Part shown: positions 7,929-15,944 of the stretch, one piece after another | Layout of the letters: every line of letters starts with the position of its first letter | How positions within the stretch are numbered: position 1 is the stretch's first letter | Assembly: GCA_009885665.1 (NCBI GenBank) | Contig: VFKI01000034.1 | Location: 1 to 21,203 of the forward strand | Reading direction: 5' to 3' | From: Gammaproteobacteria bacterium | GTDB taxonomy: Bacteria; Pseudomonadota; Gammaproteobacteria; DSM-16500 | DNA: 21,203 nt | Position numbers and translations under genes: made by a program | Notes under the pieces: model-generated | Told to the model about the DNA's origin: nothing | Database searches by the model: none | What the model saw: only the letters and a program-made list of their open reading frames with translations

Positions 7929-8887
7929 CAGGAACTCCTTTCCGTTGCATGACTAACAATCTGCACTGCGAGTTTTTCATTGTGCTGACCGGCTGTACCA
8001 TGAAACAATACCTGGTTATTAACGGCCACATCGACCAAAGTGGGGTCACCAATTGGGATGATGTCGCCCTCTTTTAATACCATCAACTCAGATGCGCGGA
8101 TATGCGCCTTAGGCAATACGACATTGACAGCCACATCAGATTCTGCCAATTGCATGCCAATGATATCGCGCCATGGCACTTTAACACCCATTTGCCGCAA
8201 TGCTTTTTCAGGAATAATTTCATGTAAGAAACTCATTTCCAGTAATACACTGAAGGTGGTTTCGATTTCATTAAAATATAAAGAAAAGTTCAACCCCAGC
8301 ATCTTGACATCAAAATCAGGCTTGGCCACCAAATTCGCCTGCGGGACTGTTTTTATTTTTGTAAATGTGACTTTTTCATATTCACAAAAGGCTTTACAGA
8401 CAGAAGCGACCACCAGCGTGGCTAATTCATCCGCAAGACACAATCCTATTTTGCCAGGTGTTGTTATGACTTTATCATTTTCACTAATACGTCCTCCAAA
8501 CAGCAAATTGCAAGATTGATGCAGCAATGGCAGGCTAAGCCCAATAAGACAATAATATTGTTTATTGGAAAAAGTTAACATAAACATACCATACGTATTA
8601 TTGGCATGCTCCGTCAAGAAGGCGCCAGCCGTATCTGTTTGTGAACTACGGGACTTAACAATAATTTTTTTTCCTAAAAAAGAAGAAAAAGCATTATCCG
8701 TTTCAGACATGGTGATTTCTGTGACATTTTTTAATTCATTGGCACTCACATTAACATCCGTCGCGCCATCTTTCGCAGTCGGCATCACCAATACAGACAA
8801 GTCACCATTTTCACCCGCACCCGTGACCGCCAGCAAGGCATCAATTTCTTCCGTCGACAGTACTTTTGAATTATCCTGACTCGTCAT
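7928..8887 (-). CDS. fliM: Flagellar motor switch protein FliM (divergent)
   Basis: FliM links FliG to FliN in the C-ring and binds phosphorylated CheY. The 319-residue product begins with the CheY-binding motif LSTEEIDALL (10-19), has a middle domain (about 50-230) and ends with a SpoA domain (about 239-311: LKEGDIIPIGDPTLVDVAVNN). The middle domain is weakly conserved. Where many FliM proteins have a GGxG loop that contacts FliG (LFGGDG in enterics), this one reads LFGGRI (129-134), lacking the last Gly. The ATG at 8887 is chosen over a GTG four codons upstream because AAGGAG lies 11 bp before it, whereas the GTG is almost on top of the ribosome binding site. It follows flgL after about 50 bp with no terminator between. 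Confidence 0.9.
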   Translation of the reverse strand: MTSQDNSKVLSTEEIDALLAVTGAGENGDLSVLVMPTAKDGATDVNVSANELKNVTEITMSETDNAFSSFLGKKIIVKSRSSQTDTAGAFLTEHANNTYGMFMLTFSNKQYYCLIGLSLPLLHQSCNLLFGGRISENDKVITTPGKIGLCLADELATLVVASVCKAFCEYEKVTFTKIKTVPQANLVAKPDFDVKMLGLNFSLYFNEIETTFSVLLEMSFLHEIIPEKALRQMGVKVPWRDIIGMQLAESDVAVNVVLPKAHIRASELMVLKEGDIIPIGDPTLVDVAVNNQVLFHGTAGQHNEKLAVQIVSHATERSS

Positions 8888-8937
8888 CTTGAGATACACT
8901 CCTTGGCAGCCTCATGCCCATCATAGCTGATTTATTG

Positions 8938-10164
8938 CTATCCGCCAAACTGCATTTGCAACAAGCGATTCAAGGTGTCTTGAATTTTCATATAACTTGC
9001 CGTCGTCGCCTGCAACATAATACTTTGCTGCGAATAAGCTGACATCACTTGCACCATATCGGCATCCTGCAGCTGCCCCAAGCCTACGACCTGCGTGCCG
9101 ATGTTTTGCGTAGCATTTGACACGCTATTTTTAATCGTTGTTGAGTCGGCGCCGACTTGAGACATATATTGATTTAGATGATCTGCGACTTGTGCAAAAC
9201 CGCTATCGAGCTGTGACATCGTTTGTTGAAAAGCCGTTTTATTCGTAACGGGCTGTTGCAAAGTATTAATGACATTTTGCAGCATATTAAACACATTATC
9301 ATTGGTACTGGGCTGCACGCTGAACGTGTCGCCTGCTGCGGGGTCACCCTTGACCGGCATGCTGATGCCATTAAAGCTGATTGCTTCACCTGACTTATAA
9401 ACTGGCGCTGTGCCGCCCTGCGCCGGAATCACTTGGCCACTCGTCGCGCCGGTAACCGTATAGGTCATTTGACCCGCATTGTTTTTTTGGAAGCTGATCG
9501 TGTAATTATCGGCTACATATGCGGATTGATCACTGACAGTGCCAGGTGAAGCAATCGCCGTGCCGGTATTACTGCCACCCGCCGCAACGCTAAATGTACC
9601 ATTGCCATTTGGAATATTACCAAAAGCATCCAAGCCGGATTCCCCATATACTGCACGCTGATTATCTGTCAGATTGATGGACATCGCATTACCCCCTTGA
9701 TACTGATAACTGCTGCCCACTTGTGCGTAAGCAGCGGCATCACCCGCGTTGCCTGAATAAATATATTGGCCACTGGCATCGCGCGTATTGGCTGAGCTGA
9801 GCAAGGTCGTCAATAAGCCTTTTAATTGCGCGACAATATTCTGACGATCTTTATCGCCCATTGTGCCATTTTCTGCTTGCTTGATCAGCGTCTGCACTTG
9901 GTTAGCCGTATCATTGGCTGTTGTCATTGACGTCATAAATAAACTCGCACGCTTTTGTGCCAACGCTTGATTATCACTATATCCATCCAGCTGATTGAGA
10001 TAATTTGTTTGTGATAAAATCTGCGCACCCAAAACGGGATCTTCAGATGCATGCTGAATTTTTTTGCCTGAAGAAACCTGATTCTGTAACTCCCCTAGTT
10101 TAGTATATTCAGATGACATTGTTTCCATTTCAGTTAGAAATTGATTATAACTTGGAATACGCAT
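8938..10164 (-). CDS. flgL: Flagellar hook-filament junction protein FlgL (HAP3)
   Basis: FlgL forms the second junction layer between hook and filament outside the cell. The 408-residue product opens with MRIPSYNQFLTEMETMSSEY and continues to QVSSGKKIQHASEDPVLGAQIL, the flagellin-like N-terminal helix pair with the SGK..ASEDP motif. It closes with a helix ending LNRLLQMQFGG, like flagellin-family C-termini. The middle is a Gly/Thr/Ser-rich beta domain. The ATG is preceded by an unusually strong GGAGGAGGTG. A GTG codon immediately upstream is in frame but lies in that ribosome binding region. The flgK stop is 14 bp upstream. Confidence 0.95.
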   Translation of the reverse strand: MRIPSYNQFLTEMETMSSEYTKLGELQNQVSSGKKIQHASEDPVLGAQILSQTNYLNQLDGYSDNQALAQKRASLFMTSMTTANDTANQVQTLIKQAENGTMGDKDRQNIVAQLKGLLTTLLSSANTRDASGQYIYSGNAGDAAAYAQVGSSYQYQGGNAMSINLTDNQRAVYGESGLDAFGNIPNGNGTFSVAAGGSNTGTAIASPGTVSDQSAYVADNYTISFQKNNAGQMTYTVTGATSGQVIPAQGGTAPVYKSGEAISFNGISMPVKGDPAAGDTFSVQPSTNDNVFNMLQNVINTLQQPVTNKTAFQQTMSQLDSGFAQVADHLNQYMSQVGADSTTIKNSVSNATQNIGTQVVGLGQLQDADMVQVMSAYSQQSIMLQATTASYMKIQDTLNRLLQMQFGG

Positions 10165-10178
10165 CACTCACCTCCTCC

Positions 10179-12128
10179 TCAACCAAACATTTTAATGACG
10201 GTATCCATCACCGTTTTTGCCACTGTCACAATTTGTGCGCTCGCTTGATAGGCTTGCTGATACATCGCCATATTGGCGACTTCATCTTCATAGCTCACCC
10301 CTGAGATTTGATCACGTTGTGAATTAGCATTATCTAATTCTTTTTTAGTAATGCTATATTGTGTATTTGCCGCATTGGTATTTGTCGAAACCATGCCTGA
10401 AGTCGCATTATAATCTTGATTAAATGTCGACTGACCATTATCCATAATCCCTTGCTGATATAATTTTTCCATGGCTAAACCATTACCATTATCCTCTTTT
10501 GGCTTGGTATTCCAGCCAATAGAAAATGCATCGCCCTTACTGATATCTCCTGACAACGAAATGCGATAGCCCGGATCATAACCAGCAGGTGTTGGAAAAA
10601 TACTATTATTTTCATTGGGATTGTATGTCAACGGCCCCTCAATAGCGGCACCCGTTGTCGCGTTAACAATGCTATATTGATTTGCATTCGTACTATCAAA
10701 AACAATTTTAATCGGTGGATTCAATTGACCGGCTTGTGAGAATGACGAATTAGTGGTATCTGTGACACTATCAACATGAATTTCACCTTTACCTTTATTG
10801 CCACTGGTACTGGCTGCAGTAATAGGCCACGCTAATGCCAAACCATCGCCACTGCTAATTGCCAGCCCCATATTATTAATGCCGCCTGCCGAAGGCGAAA
10901 TCGTATATTGATTGCCTTGGGTAAAGGTGCCACTGGCAATATTCAAGCTAAAACCATCGGCACTAATTGTCTGTGGAAAGCTGCTGCCTAAGGTACCATT
11001 GCTCACCACACTATTATCCGAAATCCTTGTTAAGGTATAAGTATTATTTGGCCCGATTAACATACGATAATCACTCGTTGTCAATTTACTGGGATCATCA
11101 ATATTAACAGACATACTGCTGCTGCCGGTATTGGTGGTATAGCCCGTGACACGGCCGGCATTTAGATTTGCGCCATTGATATCATTAAAAATATCACCGC
11201 CTAACTTACCATTACCATCCATCCCCAATTTATTTTGCTGATTAAATACATTCGAAAATGTCAATGCTAAGCGTCCTAACGCACGTTCTGCTGGTTTTAA
11301 CGTATTGTCGCGATATTGCATTAAGCCGACTATTTTTCCCGATGTCGCAATACCTGCCAACGATGATATGCCGCTGGGTAATTGAACTCCCAAGGTGAGA
11401 CTCACCCCATCTGCGGGATCAGCCATCGTTGCCAAATGTGTGCTCTCATTACCATTCACTAGCGTGGTGCCGTTCGGCAAAGTCACCTGCAAAACATTAT
11501 TTTTATCAATTGACGTACTGAAATTCACCATGCCCGATAAATCATGTAACAATCCCTGACGCTGATCGAGCAGTGTCGATAAATCGGCCCCAGGGGCTGC
11601 CTGTGAAATTTCTTTATTAATGGTGGTTAATCCATTAATCAAACTATTTGCTTGCTGGACATCTTCTGTTATAGATGTATTGACATTCTTTTTTTCAGTG
11701 TCGAGATGTCCGCCCATTGCTTGAAATTGTGTCGCAAGCGAGGTGAGTGCATTCATATATTCACCGCGATTATTTTTAGTATCTGTATCTAATGTATGTA
11801 GCGTACTTTGCGCCGCTGTGATCAATGCGCCAATGCTATTACTGGGATCATCAAAATACGGTTCCAGTTGTGTTAACTGCGAGCTAAGCGTATCAAACGT
11901 TGCGCAATTTGTATTTGCCGTACGCGCGACAGCATTCGCCGTTTCACTCACCACACGCCGGATATCGGTAATGGCTACACCACCAAAGGCGGGTGTTTCG
12001 GATAAATCAATCAAACGTCGACTATAATAAGGCGTATCGGCATTGGCCATATTTTGACTGGTCACAGTCAACGCCGCCTCGAACGCTTTAAGACTGTTAA
12101 TGCCAATTTGCTCTATACCTGCACCCAT
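10179..12128 (-). CDS. flgK: Flagellar hook-filament junction protein FlgK (HAP1)
   Basis: FlgK forms the first junction layer on the hook. The 649-residue product starts with IGINSLKAFEAALTVTSQNMANADTP, the axial-protein N-terminal helix with the N.ANA.TP motif, and ends with SYEDEVANMAMYQQAYQASAQIVTVAKTVMDTVIKMFG, a standard FlgK C-terminal helix. It is about 100 residues longer than the enterobacterial protein; the excess is in the central beta domains (roughly 300-550). GGAGGG lies about 5 bp before the ATG. A candidate sigma-28 promoter lies directly upstream, so flgK probably starts a transcript running to rpoN. Confidence 0.96.
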   Translation of the reverse strand: MGAGIEQIGINSLKAFEAALTVTSQNMANADTPYYSRRLIDLSETPAFGGVAITDIRRVVSETANAVARTANTNCATFDTLSSQLTQLEPYFDDPSNSIGALITAAQSTLHTLDTDTKNNRGEYMNALTSLATQFQAMGGHLDTEKKNVNTSITEDVQQANSLINGLTTINKEISQAAPGADLSTLLDQRQGLLHDLSGMVNFSTSIDKNNVLQVTLPNGTTLVNGNESTHLATMADPADGVSLTLGVQLPSGISSLAGIATSGKIVGLMQYRDNTLKPAERALGRLALTFSNVFNQQNKLGMDGNGKLGGDIFNDINGANLNAGRVTGYTTNTGSSSMSVNIDDPSKLTTSDYRMLIGPNNTYTLTRISDNSVVSNGTLGSSFPQTISADGFSLNIASGTFTQGNQYTISPSAGGINNMGLAISSGDGLALAWPITAASTSGNKGKGEIHVDSVTDTTNSSFSQAGQLNPPIKIVFDSTNANQYSIVNATTGAAIEGPLTYNPNENNSIFPTPAGYDPGYRISLSGDISKGDAFSIGWNTKPKEDNGNGLAMEKLYQQGIMDNGQSTFNQDYNATSGMVSTNTNAANTQYSITKKELDNANSQRDQISGVSYEDEVANMAMYQQAYQASAQIVTVAKTVMDTVIKMFG

Positions 12129-12148
12129 ACACCCTCCTGCTTTATTTT

Positions 12149-12174
12149 ATATCGGTACAAAAAGATAAATATTA
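12149..12174 (-). promoter_or_regulatory. Candidate sigma-28 (FliA) promoter for flgK
   Basis: On the minus strand TAATATTT, 10 nt and ACCGATAT resemble the FliA consensus TAAAGTTT-N11-GCCGATAA (six of eight in each box). The spacer is one base short. It lies 20 bp before the flgK ATG, immediately downstream of a 60-bp element also found in the same place before the fliC promoter. Late expression of flgKL from sigma-28 is known in enteric bacteria. Confidence 0.45.
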
Positions 12175-12234
12175 CCGACATGCCAAGGATCCGTCTTTTT
12201 TGATAACGCTTCGTTAAAAATGCGTTTTAAATGC
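12175..12234 (-). repeat. 60-bp element shared by flgK and fliC upstream regions, copy at flgK
   Basis: This stretch aligns without gaps to 21005-21064 upstream of fliC: 48 of 60 bases agree, and 38 of 42 in the core 12193-12234, including a 20-base identical run (ATAACGCTTCGTTAAAAATG on the plus strand). Orientation and distance to the promoter are the same at both loci. The flgK copy contains a weak inverted repeat (AACGC/GCGTT) not kept in the fliC copy. It fills most of the gap where flgI and flgJ would normally lie. Confidence 0.85.
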
Positions 12235-12240
12235 CGGATA

Positions 12241-12930
12241 TTAATAAGGAAAAAATTTATAAATCAATTGCGTCAACACGCCTTCTCGCGATACATCCGC
12301 CACCTGACCATTACCACTGTAACTAATACGTGCTTCAGCAATACGTTGTGATGAAACAGAATTTTGCGCATCAATATCTTCGGGTCGCACAATACCGGTT
12401 AAACGAATATATTCGCGCCCTTCATTGATGGTTACCCACGACTCACCTTGTACCACCATATTGTCATTCGATAAAACACGCGTTACAGAAACCGAGACAG
12501 TTCCCTGTAATTGATTGGATTCACCGGTATCACCTTTGCCATCAAAGGATAAATTGGTACCGGTATCAAAAATAGTTGCATTGAGATTACCCCCAAATAA
12601 CACCGGTTTTTTAGAACTCCCTGCGTCTGTATTATTTGCCGTTGTCCGTGTATTTTTCATATTCGTTTGTTTCATGCCTTTGGTTTGTTCTTCCAAACGT
12701 ACCGTTAAAATATCGCCCACATTGCGCGCGACATGATCGGCAAACAACATACGATCATAACCCGCCTGATAAATTGCACCATCAGGTGAAACTGGCGCGG
12801 GATGATCAACCGGATAGACAGCTGGATACACCGTATGGTTATATACACCATACTGATCCAAGGTATTGGCGCAACCCACCAATAATAATGTCATCATTAT
12901 GCTTAATAATTTATATATAAAATTTAACAT
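12241..12930 (-). CDS. flgH: Flagellar L-ring lipoprotein FlgH
   Basis: FlgH forms the outer-membrane bushing around the rod. The 229-residue product has a lipoprotein signal peptide with lipobox LLVGC (acylated Cys20), then the conserved segments MLFADHVARNVGDILTVRLEE, LQGTVSVSVTRVLSNDNMVVQGE, NEGREYIRLTGIVRPEDID and the C-terminal IAEARISYSGNGQVADV. Length is normal. Its ATG is one base after the flgG stop, with no obvious ribosome binding site, so translation is probably coupled to flgG. The P-ring gene flgI and the muramidase gene flgJ do not follow. Confidence 0.96.
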   Translation of the reverse strand: MLNFIYKLLSIMMTLLLVGCANTLDQYGVYNHTVYPAVYPVDHPAPVSPDGAIYQAGYDRMLFADHVARNVGDILTVRLEEQTKGMKQTNMKNTRTTANNTDAGSSKKPVLFGGNLNATIFDTGTNLSFDGKGDTGESNQLQGTVSVSVTRVLSNDNMVVQGESWVTINEGREYIRLTGIVRPEDIDAQNSVSSQRIAEARISYSGNGQVADVSREGVLTQLIYKFFPY

Positions 12931-12931
12931 A

Positions 12932-13720
12932 TTAAGTTGCCCGCGTCAGCGTATCCATCATATTATCGACGGTCGTCACTGCCTTAGAGGTAATTTCAAA
13001 GCCGCGTTGCGCCTCAATCATATTCACCATTTCTTCCACTACATTCACATTGGATCCTTCCAATTGTCCTTGTGTTAATTTGCCATATCCATTTGCCGCA
13101 GGGGTGCCGAGTGTTGCTGTGCCACTCGAAGTTGTTTCTTGATAAAGGTTATCGCCCAATGGGGATAAACTACCGGGGCTGGTAAATGTCGCGATTTGTA
13201 ATTGACCGACTTGCGACATGGTCGCCGAACCTGCACTATTCGCACTGACAATGCCATCTTCGGAAATGCTTAATTGGGTATAGCCCGTCGGCAAAGTAAT
13301 CGCTGGCTGAACAACATAACCATTAGGTAACGTTAATTGATTACTCGAATTGACACTGAATGCACCCGCACGCGTATACGCATACCCATTCCCATTGGGC
13401 ATTTGCACTTGAAAAAAACCTTCGCCACCAATGGCGACATCAAGGCTGCGTCCTGTCACTTCAGCTGTCCCTTGGGTAAATATTTTTTCATTACTCACCA
13501 TGCGCGTGCCAGTGCCCATCATAATCCCACTGGTCGCATTGGTTTCTTGCGAAGTGGGCGAACCTGGCACCTCTTGTGCTTCATAAGGCAAATCGGCAAA
13601 TTCAGCATGGTTTTTTTTGAATGCTGTTGTATTTGCGTTAGCTAAATTATTACTAATAACTTGCAAATTATAGTTATCTGCCTCAAGCCCTGTCTTGGCA
13701 ATTGATAATGCCATATTCAT
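12932..13720 (-). CDS. flgG: Flagellar distal rod protein FlgG
   Basis: FlgG builds the distal rod that crosses the periplasm and passes through the L/P rings. The 262-residue product has the rod-family N-terminus (SIAKTGLEADNYNLQVISNNLANANTTAFKK), the central LDVAIGGEGFFQVQMPNG block, and the C-terminal LEGSNVNVVEEMVNMIEAQRGFE with ITSKAVTTVDNMM. Length matches the family. The ATG follows a TAGGAG site located in a spacer that shares 46 bp with the flgF leader. Confidence 0.97.
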   Translation of the reverse strand: MNMALSIAKTGLEADNYNLQVISNNLANANTTAFKKNHAEFADLPYEAQEVPGSPTSQETNATSGIMMGTGTRMVSNEKIFTQGTAEVTGRSLDVAIGGEGFFQVQMPNGNGYAYTRAGAFSVNSSNQLTLPNGYVVQPAITLPTGYTQLSISEDGIVSANSAGSATMSQVGQLQIATFTSPGSLSPLGDNLYQETTSSGTATLGTPAANGYGKLTQGQLEGSNVNVVEEMVNMIEAQRGFEITSKAVTTVDNMMDTLTRAT

Positions 13721-13730
13721 GGTGTCATTC

Positions 13731-13776
13731 TCCTATAGTCTCTCAGATAAATAAATTGGCATGGCTCACATTCAAT
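13731..13776 (-). repeat. 46-bp leader repeat upstream of flgG
   Basis: This segment matches 14531-14576 at 42 of 46 positions, including a run of 17 identical bases (TCAGATAAATAAATTGG, 13743-13759). The two copies are exactly 800 bp apart and each carries the ribosome binding site of its gene (flgG here, flgF there). The copy ends at the flgF stop codon. Confidence 0.9.
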
Positions 13777-14519
13777 TAGCCTTGCACATCCAATAATTTA
13801 TTAGCCTGCTCATCATTTGATTCAACACTTTTCATAAAATTCGTTTGCATATCAAAACGACGGGATAAATCAATTAATTTTGTCAAGGTATCCACTGGAT
13901 TAACATTACTGCCTTCCAAAGCACCACTTAGCAAACGCACTGAATCATCTTGCTGCACACTGCCCCCACCACTGGCCACATGAAACAAACCATCTTGACC
14001 TTTTTGTAATTGACTGATAGCAGGATTCACTAATTTAATCTGCCCCTGCGTCACCATATCTTTTTCACCCATTAATTGCACCGACACGGTACCATCTGCC
14101 CCAACAACAATTTTATTGGCATTTTGCGGAATATTGATAATACCATTCGTACCGCGTACCGGCTCGCCATGCTGTGTCGCCAATACACCATTACGCACTT
14201 GCAACGCACCCGCACGCGTATAGGCTTCATCGCCCTGCGATGATTGCACGGCAATAAAGCCTTTACCGGAAAGCGCCACATCCAAATCACGTCCGGTCGT
14301 GATCATAGGGCCGGGCGTGAAATCAGACCATGTACTCTCTGCCACTGCATAAGTGCGACTGCTATTAGGATTGTTACCCAAGGGGACTGATTTCATTTTT
14401 TCGAAATCGGCGCGAAAACCCGTGGTATTGGCATTCGCTAAATCATTGGTAATCACTGCCATTCGGCGCATTGCATTATTTGCGCCAGAATTTGCAATAA
14501 AAATTGATTTATCCGCCAT
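13776..14519 (-). CDS. flgF: Flagellar proximal rod protein FlgF
   Basis: FlgF is a proximal rod subunit. The 247-residue product begins with SIFIANSGANNAMRRMAVITNDLANANTTGFRADF, whose insertion and 'NDLANANTTGF' pattern mark FlgF rather than FlgG. The middle has LDVALSGKGFIAVQS and the end has ALEGSNVNPVDTLTKLIDLSRRFDMQ, the FlgF/FlgG C-terminal motif. Length is typical. GGAGGT lies about 8 bp before the ATG. Confidence 0.96.
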   Translation of the reverse strand: MADKSIFIANSGANNAMRRMAVITNDLANANTTGFRADFEKMKSVPLGNNPNSSRTYAVAESTWSDFTPGPMITTGRDLDVALSGKGFIAVQSSQGDEAYTRAGALQVRNGVLATQHGEPVRGTNGIINIPQNANKIVVGADGTVSVQLMGEKDMVTQGQIKLVNPAISQLQKGQDGLFHVASGGGSVQQDDSVRLLSGALEGSNVNPVDTLTKLIDLSRRFDMQTNFMKSVESNDEQANKLLDVQG

Positions 14520-14530
14520 GACAGCTTACC

Positions 14531-14576
14531 TCCTATACTATTTCAGATAAATAAATTGGCATAGCTCACATTCAAT
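14531..14576 (-). repeat. 46-bp leader repeat upstream of flgF
   Basis: Second copy of the segment described at 13731-13776, with four mismatches. The flgE-flgF gap (14520-14696) is otherwise occupied by the G-rich hairpin. An 11-bp direct repeat, CTATACTATTT, at 14533-14543 and 14680-14690 brackets most of the gap, as a target duplication or a remnant duplication could. Confidence 0.9.
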
Positions 14577-14608
14577 CGCACCACTGGCTTCGCCAATTTA
14601 AGGGTAAG

Positions 14609-14651
14609 CCGGGGGGAGAATCGCGATTGTCCCCCCGGAGCCCCCCATCGC
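14609..14651. repeat. G-rich palindromic (REP-like) element inside the flg operon
   Basis: CCGGGGGGA (14609-14617) pairs with TCCCCCCGG (14630-14638); after one G-G mismatch the stem continues with AAT/ATT closed by CGCG. Next to it lies CCCCCCATCGC (14641-14651). Read on the minus strand this gives GCGATGGGGGG then the hairpin, the same order as GCGATGGGGG then hairpin at 1995-2042 on the plus strand. It sits between flgE and flgF in the transcribed region and could attenuate transcription or stabilise the upstream message. Confidence 0.75.
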
Positions 14652-14696
14652 GAAATGCCAAAAGATTTTTCTAAAGAAGCTATACTATTTAGAAAA

Positions 14697-15905
14697 TTAC
14701 AATTTAGTCACAGTTTGCATGACTTGATTGTTCACTTGCGCAACTTGCGCATCTGCTTGGAAACTATTTTGCGCATCGATCAAACTGACCATTTCCTGTG
14801 CTAAATCGACATTCGAAGATTCCAACGCACCTGTGGTGAAATTAGCGGCTGAAGTTGTTGGCGCAGCAACAATTGGATTGCCAGACGCCGTTGTTGCCGT
14901 CCATGACATACCGCCTTGATTCTGCAACCCGCCGGGTGAATTAAAGGAGGCTAACGCAATTTGGCCTAATAAGGTATTTTGATTATTACTATATTGCGCT
15001 TTAACATTACCACTGCTATCAATCGTATAACCTTGATAAGTGCCCGCAGTATAGCCATCAGCAGCAAAAGCATTCACAGAATCACTTGCACCGGTCTGCG
15101 TTGCACCCGCTAAATTAAGATTTAATGTCTGTTGCGCCGCACCCGTGGTTGGCGTATAAACAATATTGCCGAGACCTGAAGAGCTCGTTAATGCGCCAGT
15201 AGAAGAGAATGTCAACGAACCCGTTGCCACCGTTTGACCATTAATTTGCGCTTGTACCGTCCAATTATTTGCAGATGTTTTGATATAATATAATTTCAAA
15301 TCCGCTGTGGCACCTAAACTATCTGTAAAGTTAATCGTACTATACGTGTTATAACTTTTACTATCCGTCGGATCAAAAGTGCTATCCGCTGGCACCGCAT
15401 CTTGCGGTGAAAGATTAACGCCATTTTGTGTGATCGTTGAAGTCGCTTTTGCTGACATATTGTTGGTGTTAATTTGCAAATCACCCGGTTGCGCACCCGC
15501 TGAAATTGCACCACCTGATGCTGGATACGCTTGAACACGTTCATCGCCAATTTGCAAATAATTGGATCCATCAACAGACGTATGGCCATACCGCGTAAAA
15601 CTCACTCGACCGCTCATCGGATTACGCAACTCAAAGAAACCACTGCCATTGGTAATCGCCAGATCTGCGCCATCCCCCGTAGTCACTGGCGGCCCCATGG
15701 TAAAGCTTTGATCAAGGCCGCTCATTTTGACGCCCATACCAGTAGTTAAATTAGACCCGCTGGCACTAGAAGAAATTAAATCGGAAAAATTTGCCATGGA
15801 TTTTTTAAATCCTTTAGTATTCGCATTGGCGATATTATTACTGATGACTTCCATTTCTTCCATGGCAGCTGACATACCAGAAATTGCAATATTTCCTATA
15901 CCCAT
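14697..15905 (-). CDS. flgE: Flagellar hook protein FlgE
   Basis: FlgE polymerises into the external hook. The 402-residue product opens with AISGMSAAMEEMEVISNNIANANTKGFKKSMANFSD, the hook-family N-terminal motif, has the conserved GNGSGFFEL-like block (AITNGSGFFELRNP) and SFTRYGHTSVDGSNYL, and ends with GALESSNVDLAQEMVSLIDAQNSFQADAQ. Size is normal for FlgE. AAGGAG lies about 8 bp before the ATG. The gap to flgD is 39 bp; downstream it is followed by the unusually long 177-bp spacer before flgF. Confidence 0.97.
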   Translation of the reverse strand: MGIGNIAISGMSAAMEEMEVISNNIANANTKGFKKSMANFSDLISSSASGSNLTTGMGVKMSGLDQSFTMGPPVTTGDGADLAITNGSGFFELRNPMSGRVSFTRYGHTSVDGSNYLQIGDERVQAYPASGGAISAGAQPGDLQINTNNMSAKATSTITQNGVNLSPQDAVPADSTFDPTDSKSYNTYSTINFTDSLGATADLKLYYIKTSANNWTVQAQINGQTVATGSLTFSSTGALTSSSGLGNIVYTPTTGAAQQTLNLNLAGATQTGASDSVNAFAADGYTAGTYQGYTIDSSGNVKAQYSNNQNTLLGQIALASFNSPGGLQNQGGMSWTATTASGNPIVAAPTTSAANFTTGALESSNVDLAQEMVSLIDAQNSFQADAQVAQVNNQVMQTVTKL

Positions 15906-15944
15906 GTCAATAACTCCTTTATAAAATAATATGGTTACTATGAA

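Noticed and set aside
8040..8519. 159-codon plus-strand open frame antisense to fliM
   Set aside because: No ribosome binding site, no recognisable domain and full overlap with fliM make it a shadow frame.
9506..9513. Perfect sigma-28 -10 box (GCCGATAA on the minus strand) inside flgL
   Set aside because: There is no -35 match at the right distance and it lies within coding sequence.
12181..12192. Sigma-54-like TTGGCATG upstream of flgK
   Set aside because: The required GC ten bases after GG is absent (AT instead), so it does not make a -24/-12 promoter.
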